DNA of 29,709 bases from DATGMB01 sp035293845 (GTDB lineage Bacteria; Acidobacteriota; Terriglobia; Bryobacterales; Bryobacteraceae). Positions 1 to 7,672 of the stretch are shown piece by piece. The position numbers and the translations under genes were made by a program. The notes beneath the pieces were generated by a model, which was not told where the DNA came from, ran no database searches, and worked only from the letters and a program-made list of their open reading frames with translations. The first letter of the stretch is position 1. The number at the start of each line of letters is the position of its first letter. The DNA lies in assembly GCA_035293845.1 (NCBI GenBank), contig DATGMB010000302.1:1-29709 (forward strand), in the 5' to 3' direction.

Positions 1-99
1 CGGATTTCGACCGGGACCGACGAGGACAACCGGCTCTGCGTCGAAGCGATGAGGAGGGTTTGTGCAGCAAACGTTGGAGCATCCCACTTCGGGCGTTGA
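1..99 (+). CDS. C-terminal end of a PLP aminotransferase (HisC/aromatic aminotransferase type), partial
   Basis: Frame 1 is open from the window edge to a TGA at 97-99. It encodes 32 residues beginning RISTGTDEDNRLCVEAMRRV. The pattern of Arg-Ile-Ser, Gly-Thr, acidic-Asn-Arg, then a helix is the usual closing strand and helix of histidinol-phosphate/aromatic aminotransferases (known family feature). The Arg at the start would correspond to the substrate-carboxylate-binding Arg of that fold. The gene overlaps the start of hppD by 38 nt, so the two are probably co-transcribed. An aromatic aminotransferase here would supply 4-hydroxyphenylpyruvate to HppD (inference). Only the tail is visible, so the exact substrate cannot be told. 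Confidence 0.5.
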   Translation, partial: RISTGTDEDNRLCVEAMRRVCAANVGASHFGR

Positions 100-1192
100 G
101 AAGGACTTCCTGCCGCTCAACGGCACGGATTACGTCGAATATTACGTAGGCAATGCGCGGCAGGCGGCGCATTTTTACCGCACCGCGTTCGGCTTCGCGC
201 TGGCGGCGTATCGCGGGCCGGAAACGGGCACGCGCGACCGCGCTTCCTACGTCCTGGTGCAGAACAAGATCCGGCTGGTGCTGACGACGGCGCTCGACCC
301 CGACCATCCGATTAGCGAACACGTGCGGCGGCATGGCGACGGCGTGCGCGACATCGCGCTCTGGGTGGATGACGCGGAAGCGGCCTGGCGCGAGACGACG
401 CGGCGGGGCGCGCGCAGCGTGCGCGAGCCGGAAATGCTGCGCGACGAGCACGGCGAAGCGCGGCTGGCGGCGATCGCGACTTACGGGGACACGATCCACA
501 CGTTCGTTGAACGGCGCAATTACACCGGTGTTTTCCTGCCCGGTTTTGTCGCCGTCCCGGGCCCCGACCGGCTGGCGCAGCAAGTCGGGCTGAAGCACAT
601 CGACCACATGGTGGGGAACGTCGGCTGGGGCGAGATGAACCGCTGGGTCGAGTTCTACGAGCGCGTGATGGGCTTCAAAATGTTCAAGCACTTCGACGAT
701 AAAGACATCTCGACCGAGTATTCGGCGCTGATGTCGAAGGTGATGTCGAACGGCAACGAGCGCGTCAAGTTCCCCATTAACGAGCCTGCCGAGGGCAAGC
801 GCAAATCGCAGATCGAAGAATACCTGGAGTTTTATCACGGGCCGGGCGTGCAGCACGTCGCGATGGCGACGGACAATATCATCGAGACGGTCCGGGCACT
901 GCGCGACCAGGGAGTGGATTTCCTGCGGGTGCCTTCGACTTACTACGAAGACCTTCTGGCGCGCGTGGGGCACATCGATGAGCCCATCGCGGACCTGCAG
1001 GAGCTCGGCATCCTGGTGGACCGCGATGATGAAGGCTACATGCTCCAGATCTTCACGCGGCCGGTGGAGGACCGTCCGACGCTGTTTTACGAAGTGATCC
1101 AGCGCAAGGGCAGCCGCAGTTTCGGCAAGGGGAACTTTAAGGCGCTTTTCGAAGCCATCGAACGCGAACAGGCACGGCGCGGCAATCTCTGA
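62..1192 (+). CDS. hppD: 4-hydroxyphenylpyruvate dioxygenase
   Basis: This is a Fe(II) enzyme that converts 4-hydroxyphenylpyruvate to homogentisate in tyrosine degradation, in the cytoplasm. The 376-residue protein has the normal family length and two VOC domains, roughly residues 20-150 and 175-345. The three iron ligands are visible: His182 in HIDHMVGNV, His265 in GVQHVAM and Glu344 in FYEVIQRKG. The C-terminal helix after FGKGNFKALFEAIE, which gates the active site in this family, is complete. The start is GTG at 62, with a strong GAGGAGG ribosome site at 51-57. This start lies inside the 3' end of the upstream aminotransferase gene. The stop codon overlaps the next start as TGATG, so translation of the FAH-like gene is probably coupled. 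Identification is firm. Confidence 0.97.
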   Translation: MQQTLEHPTSGVEKDFLPLNGTDYVEYYVGNARQAAHFYRTAFGFALAAYRGPETGTRDRASYVLVQNKIRLVLTTALDPDHPISEHVRRHGDGVRDIALWVDDAEAAWRETTRRGARSVREPEMLRDEHGEARLAAIATYGDTIHTFVERRNYTGVFLPGFVAVPGPDRLAQQVGLKHIDHMVGNVGWGEMNRWVEFYERVMGFKMFKHFDDKDISTEYSALMSKVMSNGNERVKFPINEPAEGKRKSQIEEYLEFYHGPGVQHVAMATDNIIETVRALRDQGVDFLRVPSTYYEDLLARVGHIDEPIADLQELGILVDRDDEGYMLQIFTRPVEDRPTLFYEVIQRKGSRSFGKGNFKALFEAIEREQARRGNL

Positions 1193-1980
1193 TGAAGCTC
1201 TGCACGTTTGAGGTCTCGACCCATCTGGGCCGCCACACCCGTGTGGGCGCATTCAAGGACGGCCGGATCATCGATCTGAATTTCGCGACGGCCTGGTACC
1301 TGGCGCAGCAGGGCGAGAGCGAGCCGCAGCAACTGGCGGATGCGCTGGTGCCGCCCAAGATGCTCGAATTCCTGCGCGCCGGCCTGCGCGCGATGCACAC
1401 CTCCGAGGAGTTGTTCCTGGGCGCCGGGCCGCGGCCGGCCGACTGGTGGAAGATCGACACGCCGCCGCGCGGTCCCAACGATGAAACGCTGGTCTACGCG
1501 GCCGACCAGGTGCGGCTGCGCGCGCCGCTGCCGAACCCGGTGCGGCGCGGCACGGATGAAGAGGTGCGGAGCGGCGGCGCGGTCGAGCCGGAGTTGAAGC
1601 TGGCGGCGGTGATCGGCAAGCAGGGCATCCACATTCCGGCGCTCGACGCCCGCCAGTACATCGCCGGATTTACAGGGCTGAACCAGCTCGGGGCGCGGTA
1701 TTCGGCGCTGGGGCCGTGCCTGGTGACGCTGGACGAAATCACGCGCCCGTACGATCTGGAGGTCGTGGTGCGGGTCAACGGCCAGGAGTTCGGCCGCACC
1801 ACGCCCTCCGGCCAGCGTTTGAAGTTCGAGCAGACGATCGAGGCGCTCTCCGCCAATGACGCGGTGCTTCCCGGCGATGTGATTTCGTGTCCGCTGGACC
1901 TGCGGCCGCCGGTGCGCGCCGGCGACGTGATCGAACTGGAAATCGAAAAGATTGGAACTTTGCGGACCCGTGTGGTCTGA
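1192..1980 (+). CDS. fumarylacetoacetate hydrolase (FAH) family protein, divergent
   Basis: The 262-residue protein has the FAH fold signature. EPELKLAAVIGK (about 132-143) carries the E-x-E metal pair (Glu132, Glu134). FTGLNQLGARY (160-170) corresponds to the usual YTxxNDVSARD. VNGQEFGRT, then PGDVISC, then GDVIELEIEKIGTLRTRVV close the domain. Two things are odd. The Asp that normally completes the metal site (the D of NDxSAR) is Gln165. The usual N-terminal catalytic loop with the conserved His (CVGLNYxxHA) is not recognisable. The gene overlaps hppD by one base, which argues for a role in the same pathway, but the altered site leaves it open whether it hydrolyses fumarylacetoacetate, acts on another substrate or is catalytically inactive. 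Family assignment is solid, function is not. Confidence 0.85.
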   Translation: MKLCTFEVSTHLGRHTRVGAFKDGRIIDLNFATAWYLAQQGESEPQQLADALVPPKMLEFLRAGLRAMHTSEELFLGAGPRPADWWKIDTPPRGPNDETLVYAADQVRLRAPLPNPVRRGTDEEVRSGGAVEPELKLAAVIGKQGIHIPALDARQYIAGFTGLNQLGARYSALGPCLVTLDEITRPYDLEVVVRVNGQEFGRTTPSGQRLKFEQTIEALSANDAVLPGDVISCPLDLRPPVRAGDVIELEIEKIGTLRTRVV

Positions 1981-2056
1981 GTGCCGCGGCCGGCTTCGCG
2001 GCGCAGTCCGGGTTCCTGCGGAGAGCGCCCCCGTACGTTGGCCGGATTCCTGCAGA

Positions 2057-2062
2057 TAGTAT
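2057..2062 (+). promoter_or_regulatory. -10-like hexamer TAGTAT, leaderless start
   Basis: TAGTAT matches TATAAT at 4 of 6 positions and ends 6 nt before the ATG at 2069, the spacing expected if transcription starts at the A of the ATG. No Shine-Dalgarno sequence lies in between. A convincing -35 box was not found. Confidence 0.35.
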
Positions 2063-2068
2063 CGCGAC

Positions 2069-2332
2069 ATGGGAAATGCGGTCTTGCAAAAGGCTCCGGA
2101 CCCAGAAGAATTTTTAGAGACGCACGCCTTTTGTAAAGAGAAGTACATGCTGCTTACACGATTCCTGGACGCCGTCAAAAAGATCGGCCGGCTTCACCAA
2201 TGGCATATTCAGGCGGTAATTCACGGGGTCGGGGAATCGCACACGGTGGAAGCTTTGCTGCAGCGGGCGGGCGAAGAGAAAAACAGGATCAAGGCCGCTT
2301 TGCTCTCGCATATCGAGGCGCACGGGTGTTAG
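2069..2332 (+). CDS. small helical protein of unknown function
   Basis: An 87-residue ORF that looks coding. It is rich in charged and hydrophobic residues in helical spacing, for example EEFLETHAFCKEKYMLLTRF and the run EALLQRAGEEKNRIKAALLS near the C terminus, with none of the Arg/Pro/Ala skew of the shadow frames in this DNA. There is no signal peptide or membrane segment, so it is likely cytoplasmic. It contains Cys22, a C-terminal Cys87 and several His residues (HQWHIQ, H52 to H58 region). I do not recognise the family. It stands alone, 88 nt after the FAH-like gene, with a -10-like hexamer directly before the ATG, which suggests its own leaderless transcript. Confidence 0.5.
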   Translation: MGNAVLQKAPDPEEFLETHAFCKEKYMLLTRFLDAVKKIGRLHQWHIQAVIHGVGESHTVEALLQRAGEEKNRIKAALLSHIEAHGC

Positions 2333-2648
2333 CGCGAATCGATGCCTCGCAGAAATTCCTGCGCCTGATAACCTGCCGCTGGCCGTAGCCCTCGAGCCGC
2401 CGAAGCCGGATATTGGGATCGGTTTGGCCCAGCAATGGCTGTTCCGCTCGCCTTGCGGTCGAACCGGATAGGCCGGCGGCTCGACCGGCATGGCTCCGTC
2501 TGCGTTTCCATTTCGACTCGCGCGCCACGCCGAGCCCGCCAAACGATATCCACACGCCGCTTGCGGGACCGGGCGTAAGTACGCGCACGCGCAAGTGCCC
2601 CACCGCCGGCCGCTGATAGCTGGTAGCTTAGAGCTGATAGCGTGACCT
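2333..2648. other. gap without a supportable gene
   Basis: About 316 nt between the small helical gene and the PEBP gene. No frame on either strand has a start with a ribosome site plus a convincing protein. One plus-strand frame reads a protein-like stretch (around 2365-2460, containing LPLAVALEPPKPDIGIG) and then meets a TAG near 2470, so a decayed gene fragment is possible. The right end, about 2612-2642, holds imperfect copies of the word GCTGATAGC around GGTAGCTTAGA, a short degenerate repeat just before the PEBP start. Confidence 0.4.
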
Positions 2649-3107
2649 ATGGCGTTTCGATTGTTCTCCAGTTCGTTTGCGGAGGGCGGGTGGATTCCAG
2701 CGCTCCATAGCTGCGAAGGCGCGGACCTGTCTCCCTCCTTGGAATGGAACGGCGCCCCGGCCGAGACGCGGAGTTTTGCGCTCATCGTTGAAGATCCCGA
2801 CGCTCCCAAGGGCATCTGGACGCATTGGGTGCTGTTCGATATCGGCTCCAAAGTGCAGGGGCTGGCGCAGGGATTCCGCGCCGGCAGCCTCGGGATCAGC
2901 GGCACGAACGATTTCGGCAAGCCCGGATATGGCGGGCCGTGTCCGCCGAAGGGGCACGGACCGCACCGCTATTTCTTCAAGCTGTACGCGCTCGACGTGC
3001 ACACGCTCGGGCTGCAGGCCGGGGTGAAACGCGGGGAGGTGCTGCAGGCGATCAAGGGGCACATTCTGGCGGAGGCGGAATACATGGGGCGCTTCGAGAT
3101 GAAATGA
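2649..3107 (+). CDS. YbhB/YbcL family protein (PEBP, Raf-kinase-inhibitor-like)
   Basis: The 152-residue protein has the bacterial PEBP length and motifs: CEGADLSPSLEW near the N terminus, the ligand-pocket motif VEDPDAPKG (about 47-55), THWVLFDI, and GPHRYFFKLYALD (about 112-124), which carries the conserved His-Arg-Tyr. PEBPs bind phosphate- or phospholipid-like ligands. In bacteria their role is largely undefined. There is no signal peptide, so it is cytoplasmic, unlike periplasmic YbcL. No strong ribosome site precedes the ATG. The family assignment is clear, the physiological role unknown. Confidence 0.93.
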   Translation: MAFRLFSSSFAEGGWIPALHSCEGADLSPSLEWNGAPAETRSFALIVEDPDAPKGIWTHWVLFDIGSKVQGLAQGFRAGSLGISGTNDFGKPGYGGPCPPKGHGPHRYFFKLYALDVHTLGLQAGVKRGEVLQAIKGHILAEAEYMGRFEMK

Positions 3108-3204
3108 TCTATCCGGCGCGTCCGGCGACGCAATCGAACGACATCGGCGACAATGGAAACAATCTGCGCTCAGGGAGAATAGTCAAGGGGCCGGGATAGT
3201 TTCG

Positions 3205-3387
3205 GTGGCGGTCCTCAGCACGGGCGGCAGCGTCGCGATCGGCATTACGACCCTGGCGCTGAGTTTCCGGCGGTTCCGGTCGCTGGAGAGGCGCATCGAG
3301 GCCATCGGGCATGGCCTGAAAGACGTTTCCCGCGCGATGGCAGGGCATGACCGGCGGGTGCGCAGGCTGGAAGCTGGCCCGCGTTGA
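3205..3387 (+). CDS. possible small membrane protein with coiled-coil tail
   Basis: A 60-residue ORF from GTG. The first 21 residues (VLSTGGSVAIGITTLALSF) are an uninterrupted hydrophobic stretch suitable for one membrane pass. They are followed by a basic patch (RRFRSLERR) and a charged helix with heptad-like spacing (IEAIGHGLKDVSRAMAGHDRRVRRLE). That layout is typical of short membrane-anchored coiled-coil proteins and unlike random shadow ORFs. No good ribosome site is seen. A GATAGT hexamer ends 4 nt before the GTG. It lies 72 nt before the sigma-like/zinc-finger gene and could be its partner, but that is only inferred from position. It may also be spurious. Confidence 0.35.
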   Translation: MAVLSTGGSVAIGITTLALSFRRFRSLERRIEAIGHGLKDVSRAMAGHDRRVRRLEAGPR

Positions 3388-3459
3388 CGGCACAGCGGTC
3401 CTGGTACGCCTTCCGCAGGACGAGCGAAAAAAGGTTTGGAGGCACAAGTCCCGGTAGAA

Positions 3460-4230
3460 ATGATATACACCTGCTACGAGATGATCCGCGATTGCCGAGA
3501 GGATCGCGCGGAGGGCTGGCGCTATTTCATCACGCACTATGTGCCGGTGATTCGCAGGCTGGCCGCGCATTACGCGAAAGAGGACCACGGGCTCCCGGAA
3601 CGGGTGCTGCAGGCGATCCGGCAGCCGCAATCCAGTCTTTTCGCCAGCTTGGAACCGGCGCCGGAGCGCTGGTTTGTTGCCGAACTGCGCCAGATGCTCG
3701 TGGCGCAGATCGATATCCCTACGCCCCCCGTGGCGATCGGGCTGGAGGAACTGGCGGCGCTCCAGCCCCTCACTTTGCTCGAAAAGCAGGCCGTTTGGAT
3801 GGAAACGATGGGCTACGGTCCTGCGGAAACGGGCGCGATGCTCCGCTCTTCTCCCGCCACGGTGGAGAAGGTCCGCGCGCGGGCGGCGGAACTGCTGCGC
3901 GCCGCGACGCCCGCGTGGCGCAGCACGATCCTGGCGGATAACGGGCTCGCGCTCGGGCGCCAGGCGGCGGCCGGGCGCGGCGCGGACTGCCTGAGCGCGA
4001 AGGTGTTTCTGGAGGTCATCGAGGGCCGCGCCACGTGGCGGGGCAGGGAAGACCTGGAGCGGCACACCGGCTCCTGCTGGCATTGCATCGACCACTTCTG
4101 CCGGATGGCGGAAACCGTCGAAGTATTGCGCGGACTCCGGCCGCTCGCCGGCGGAGAGGCCGCGCCGTTCCAGCGGCTCCTCGGCGTGGAGGAGAAACGC
4201 AAAGGCTGGAAGGCTATTTTCGGCGGTTGA
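3460..4230 (+). CDS. sigma-factor-like protein fused to an anti-sigma-type zinc finger
   Basis: A 256-residue protein, cytoplasmic by its lack of membrane segments. Residues about 8-40 (MIRDCREDRAEGWRYFITHY onward) resemble the start of sigma region 2. Residues about 104-150 (LTLLEKQAVWMETMGYGPAE and following, TVEKVRARAAELLRA) resemble the helix-turn-helix of sigma-70 region 4. Residues 198-217 contain His202-x3-Cys206-x2-Cys209 with a further Cys214, the zinc-binding pattern of ZAS-type anti-sigma factors. Having both in one chain is unusual and suggests a transcription regulator that restrains itself or senses zinc/redox state (inference). The ATG at 3460 was chosen; an in-frame TTG at 3436 would add 8 residues, and GGAGG at 3438-3442 sits between the two. 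I have no family name for it. Confidence 0.8.
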   Translation: MIYTCYEMIRDCREDRAEGWRYFITHYVPVIRRLAAHYAKEDHGLPERVLQAIRQPQSSLFASLEPAPERWFVAELRQMLVAQIDIPTPPVAIGLEELAALQPLTLLEKQAVWMETMGYGPAETGAMLRSSPATVEKVRARAAELLRAATPAWRSTILADNGLALGRQAAAGRGADCLSAKVFLEVIEGRATWRGREDLERHTGSCWHCIDHFCRMAETVEVLRGLRPLAGGEAAPFQRLLGVEEKRKGWKAIFGG

Positions 4231-4246
4231 CCCGGGCAGCGGCGCG

Positions 4247-4618
4247 TCAGGCGATCATCGCGGACTGCGGCGTTCGCGGCACCTCCACCACTCGGCCCTG
4301 GGTGCGAAATTCGAATTTATCGATGGTGCAGGCGACGTTGCCGCCTTCGCAGCGCACCACACGGCCCTTGGCGAGCAGTCGCAGCGGACAGGCGTCCTGC
4401 AGCGCCACGGGCCAGCTCATCGAAATCTCAATGCGGGCATGGAGTGGCAGCGGCCGGTCTGCGGTGAAAGCGATTCCAGCACTGCTCGCATTCAGTGCGG
4501 TTCCCGTTCCGGCGCTATCGGGATTGGGCTGCTGGACAAGACGGTAACGGAGTTCTCGTTGCAAGGGGAAACGCTGCTTCCGGCGCCGGTCGCTTTTGTG
4601 TTCGTTGAAGTGGGTCAT
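4247..4618 (-). CDS. PilZ domain protein
   Basis: The 123-residue protein is essentially a single PilZ domain. It carries the two cyclic-di-GMP-binding elements: the Arg-rich RRRKQRFPL (about 11-19, RxxxR type) and NASSAGIAF (about 43-51, the D/N-x-S-x-x-G motif with Asn in place of Asp). PilZ proteins bind c-di-GMP and act on motility, exopolysaccharide or secretion. The partner here is unknown. It converges on the sigma-like gene (16 nt gap) and is divergent from the TonB-dependent receptor, sharing the 169-nt gap 4619-4787. Confidence 0.88.
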   Translation of the reverse strand: MTHFNEHKSDRRRKQRFPLQRELRYRLVQQPNPDSAGTGTALNASSAGIAFTADRPLPLHARIEISMSWPVALQDACPLRLLAKGRVVRCEGGNVACTIDKFEFRTQGRVVEVPRTPQSAMIA

Positions 4619-4787
4619 GAGAAGTTTACCGTTGTGAGGGAAAGCACCTTTCGTGCCACCTGGATATCCAACCGATGCAAGTAGTTATCAGGTGTTCGCC
4701 CATCACGTGTCCACAAGCTGTACACAGCAGGTAAGTCTGACTGTCCATTGCGTTTACAGTCAAGGATGTCAAAATCGAAGAAAACAC

Positions 4788-7277
4788 GTGAAGATACTTG
4801 GGCTGTTCGCGGTCCTGATGATCCTCTGCCAGGCTGCGTGGGGCACTCTGTCCGGCGGTGAACTGACACTTACGGTGTCGGTCGTGGACCCGGACGGACG
4901 GCCTGTCTCCGGAGCGCGGGCGGAGGTGCGCAGCCGCGCCGGCGGACCGGTACTGGCGTCCGCGGAAAGCAATCAGGACGGCAAAATCTCGCTGGCGGTG
5001 CTGGATGCCCGCGCCTACGACCTGGAGATCATGCTGGCCGGCATGGAGAAGATCGAGCGCCAGGTGGATCTCTCGGCGGGGCTGCCGGCTGCCATTGAAG
5101 TAGTACTCCGGCCCGCGGCGCGCCGGGAGAGCGTCGAGGTGAAGGCCACCGCGGACCCGGTTGCGGAGGGGTCGAGCCCCGCCGCTACAATCCAGGGCGC
5201 GACGGCCAAGCAACTGCCCAACCGCCCCGCGACCGTCTCGGATGCTCTGCCCCTGATTCCCGGCGTGGTGCGCGAACCGGGCGGCGCACTGCTGATCTCG
5301 GCCAGCTCCGAGCACCGCAGCGCGCTGATCGTCAATTCCGCGGATGTAACCGATCCGGCAACGGGCCAGTTCGGATTGACGGTGCCCATCGATAGCGTGC
5401 AGGCGTTGAACGTCTACCAGACGCCGTATCTCGCGGAATACGGGCGTTTCACCGCCGGGCTGGTATCGGTCGAGACGCGGCGCGGCGGCGACGAATGGAA
5501 ATGGGAGCTGAACGACCCGTTCCCGGAATTCCGCGTGCGGAGCTGGCAGTTACGCGGGCTGAAGGACGCCACGCCGCGGCTCAATTTCGAAGGGCCCATC
5601 CTGAAACACAAACTGTTCCTCTCCGAGGGGTACGAATACGAGATCCGCAAAACCGAAGTGTTCACGCTGCCGTTTCCGCGCAATCAGAAGCTGCAGTTCG
5701 GCATGAATTCGTTTTCCCAGGTGGACTGGATCGTTTCGCCCCGGCACCTGCTCACCGCCACGCTGCACATTGCCCCGGAGCGGCTCGGCCATGCGACCGA
5801 GGACTACTTCAACCCCGAAGGAACGACGCCGGACGCGAGCATCCGCAATATCACCGGGACCGCCATCGACCGCCTGACGCTGTGGGGCGGCCTGCTCGAA
5901 ACCACGTTTTCGACGACGCGCGTCGATGCCGGCATATGGCCCGAGGGAACCCAGCCGCTGGTGCTCGATCCGCTGCAGAACCGGGGCAGCTATTTCGCAC
6001 AAAAAGCGCGCGAGGCGCAGCGGGTGAGCGGCGCGTCGATCTACTCGTTCCGGCCGGTAGAAACGGCCGGCGTCCACAATTTCAAGATCGGGGTGTACGC
6101 GGCTTCGAGCGCGGAAAGCGGATCGGTGACGAACCACGAGGTGGATATCGAGAACGCCGCCGGCGCGCTGCTGGAGAGGATCCAGTTCCCGCGGCCTACC
6201 CGCACGTTCGACGTGGACGATGTGGAGAAAGCGATCTTCGGGCAGGACCACTGGGTGCTGCACCCGCGATTCTCGCTCGACCTCGGCGTGCGGACAGAAT
6301 CGCAGCAGGTCTCGGGCGCATTCCGCGTCGCGCCACGGGGCGGCCTCGCGTGGAGCCCGTTTGCGGGCACGGGAACGGTGGTGCGGGCAGGCTTCGGACT
6401 GTTTTACGACCACGTTCCGCTGAATATTTACGCGTTCAACCGCTATCCGGACCAACAGATCACGCTCTATGGCGCGGATGGCGCAGTGGCGGCCGGTCCG
6501 TTCCTGTATCTGAATACGCTGGGGCAGAGCAAAGTGCGGTTTCCGTTCGTCTCGCAGAAGCCGATCGACGGGAATTTTTCGCCGCGCAGCGCCAACTGGA
6601 GCCTTTCGGTGGAGCAGCCGATACTCCCGCAGCTTCGCGTGCGCGTCAACTACGTGCAGCACGATTCAGCGGGGCTGCCGATTTTCGATGTGGTGCAGCC
6701 GGACCCGCCCGCCAGCGGCGCATACCTGCTGGATGGCGCCGGTGAAGCGCGGTACCGCCAGATCGAGACCACCGCCCGGCTGCGGCTGGCCGAGGAGCGC
6801 GAGCTGTTCTTTTCCTATGTCTACTCGCGGGCGCGCGGCGACCTCAACGATTTCGGCACCTATCTGGGCACGTTTCCCGGGCCGGTCATCCGGCCGAATC
6901 GATTTGGCAATCTGCCTGGATCGATCCCGAACCGCTTTCTGGCGTGGGGGCTGTTCAAGATCTGGCCCTCGGTGCGCGTCGCGCCGGTGATCGAATACCG
7001 CACCGGATTCCCGTACATCGTGACGGATGCGGCGCAGAACTACGCGGATGTGCCGAACCGGAACCGTTTCCCCGCATTCTGGTCCGCGGATGCCCGCGTG
7101 ATGCGGGACTTCAAGGTAAACGCGAAGTACACGGTGCGGCTCTCGCTGAGCGGCTTCAACCTCACGAACCACTTCAACCCGGAAGCGGTCCACTGGAATA
7201 CCGGAGATCCGCTCTACGGCGTGTTCTTCGGCCACCGCGGGCGAAGATTTACCGGCGATTTCGACGTGCTGTTCTGA
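4788..7277 (+). CDS. TonB-dependent receptor (Oar-like) with carboxypeptidase-regulatory-like domain
   Basis: An outer-membrane protein of 829 residues from the GTG at 4788. This start gives a clean signal peptide (KILGLFAVLMILCQAAWG). The open frame continues upstream to 4653 but adds a non-signal segment, so it was rejected. After the signal comes a CarboxypepD_reg-like beta domain (about 25-105, LTVSVVDPDGRPVSGARAEV). A plug-like region follows (about 120-225, with QLPNRPATVSDALPLIPGVV), then a beta-barrel rich in Tyr/Phe strands. It ends in FTGDFDVLF, with the terminal Phe typical of outer-membrane barrels. The architecture matches the expanded Oar family of Acidobacteria. The substrate is unknown. 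A weak TTGCGT/CAAAAT promoter (4748-4775) precedes it. The 3' end overlaps the convergent ACT gene by 29 nt. Confidence 0.93.
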   Translation: MKILGLFAVLMILCQAAWGTLSGGELTLTVSVVDPDGRPVSGARAEVRSRAGGPVLASAESNQDGKISLAVLDARAYDLEIMLAGMEKIERQVDLSAGLPAAIEVVLRPAARRESVEVKATADPVAEGSSPAATIQGATAKQLPNRPATVSDALPLIPGVVREPGGALLISASSEHRSALIVNSADVTDPATGQFGLTVPIDSVQALNVYQTPYLAEYGRFTAGLVSVETRRGGDEWKWELNDPFPEFRVRSWQLRGLKDATPRLNFEGPILKHKLFLSEGYEYEIRKTEVFTLPFPRNQKLQFGMNSFSQVDWIVSPRHLLTATLHIAPERLGHATEDYFNPEGTTPDASIRNITGTAIDRLTLWGGLLETTFSTTRVDAGIWPEGTQPLVLDPLQNRGSYFAQKAREAQRVSGASIYSFRPVETAGVHNFKIGVYAASSAESGSVTNHEVDIENAAGALLERIQFPRPTRTFDVDDVEKAIFGQDHWVLHPRFSLDLGVRTESQQVSGAFRVAPRGGLAWSPFAGTGTVVRAGFGLFYDHVPLNIYAFNRYPDQQITLYGADGAVAAGPFLYLNTLGQSKVRFPFVSQKPIDGNFSPRSANWSLSVEQPILPQLRVRVNYVQHDSAGLPIFDVVQPDPPASGAYLLDGAGEARYRQIETTARLRLAEERELFFSYVYSRARGDLNDFGTYLGTFPGPVIRPNRFGNLPGSIPNRFLAWGLFKIWPSVRVAPVIEYRTGFPYIVTDAAQNYADVPNRNRFPAFWSADARVMRDFKVNAKYTVRLSLSGFNLTNHFNPEAVHWNTGDPLYGVFFGHRGRRFTGDFDVLF

Positions 7278-7647
7278 TTGCTGCGAGCACTCCAAAGGCC
7301 TCCTCCGCCCGTTCCACCGGCACGAACAGATGATCGTGGTAATACCCCGCGACCGCGTTGGCGCTGATGCCGCGCGCCGCGAGCGTAGCCGTGACGGACG
7401 CCAGCAGCCCGACCCCTTCCAGGCTCGAATGCACGCGCAGGGTGATTCTGCGGCAGGGATACGTGTAAGGGATCGCGAGGCGCTCGGCTTCCTCGCGGCG
7501 CAGGATGAGCGTCACTCCCTCCTCTTCGCGGAACAGGCAAATGGGCGCGCCGGCTGGTTCCGCAGCGGTCGCGAAGACGTACTCGGCCGGGTCGAGCGCA
7601 GGATCCAGCGCGGCCAGCAGCGCCTCCAGATTGGTTTCGCCGGGCAT
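7249..7647 (-). CDS. ACT domain-containing protein
   Basis: A 132-residue protein from the ATG at 7647 (MPGETNLEALLAALDPALDP). An upstream in-frame ATG at 7746 would run into the neighbouring gene, so it was not used. It matches the small ACT-domain family (COG3602 type). The N-terminal part has EYVFATAA and CLFREEEGVTLILRREEAE. The ACT fold proper is ITLRVHSSLEGVGLLASVTA followed by RGISANAVAGYYHDHLFVP. ACT domains bind amino acids or other small ligands and regulate metabolism. No ligand is established for this stand-alone family as far as I know. It runs head-to-head with the acyltransferase-like gene across a 25-nt gap, so the two promoters must overlap, and it converges on the TonB-dependent receptor. 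Confidence 0.9.
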   Translation of the reverse strand: MPGETNLEALLAALDPALDPAEYVFATAAEPAGAPICLFREEEGVTLILRREEAERLAIPYTYPCRRITLRVHSSLEGVGLLASVTATLAARGISANAVAGYYHDHLFVPVERAEEAFGVLAAIRTARRNRR

Positions 7648-7672
7648 CGATTCGCTATTATAGAGACTCTTC

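Noticed and set aside
1087..2178. 363-residue minus-strand ORF opposite hppD and the FAH-like gene
   Set aside because: Its sequence is an Arg/Pro/His-rich antisense shadow of two well-supported genes and resembles no protein.
3104..3199. 31-residue micro-ORF overlapping the PEBP stop codon (ATGA)
   Set aside because: Overlap is suggestive of coupling but the peptide has no structure or composition that supports a gene.
4653..4787. Upstream extension of the TonB-dependent receptor to the ATG at 4653
   Set aside because: The added 45 residues hide the clear signal peptide that begins at GTG 4788.
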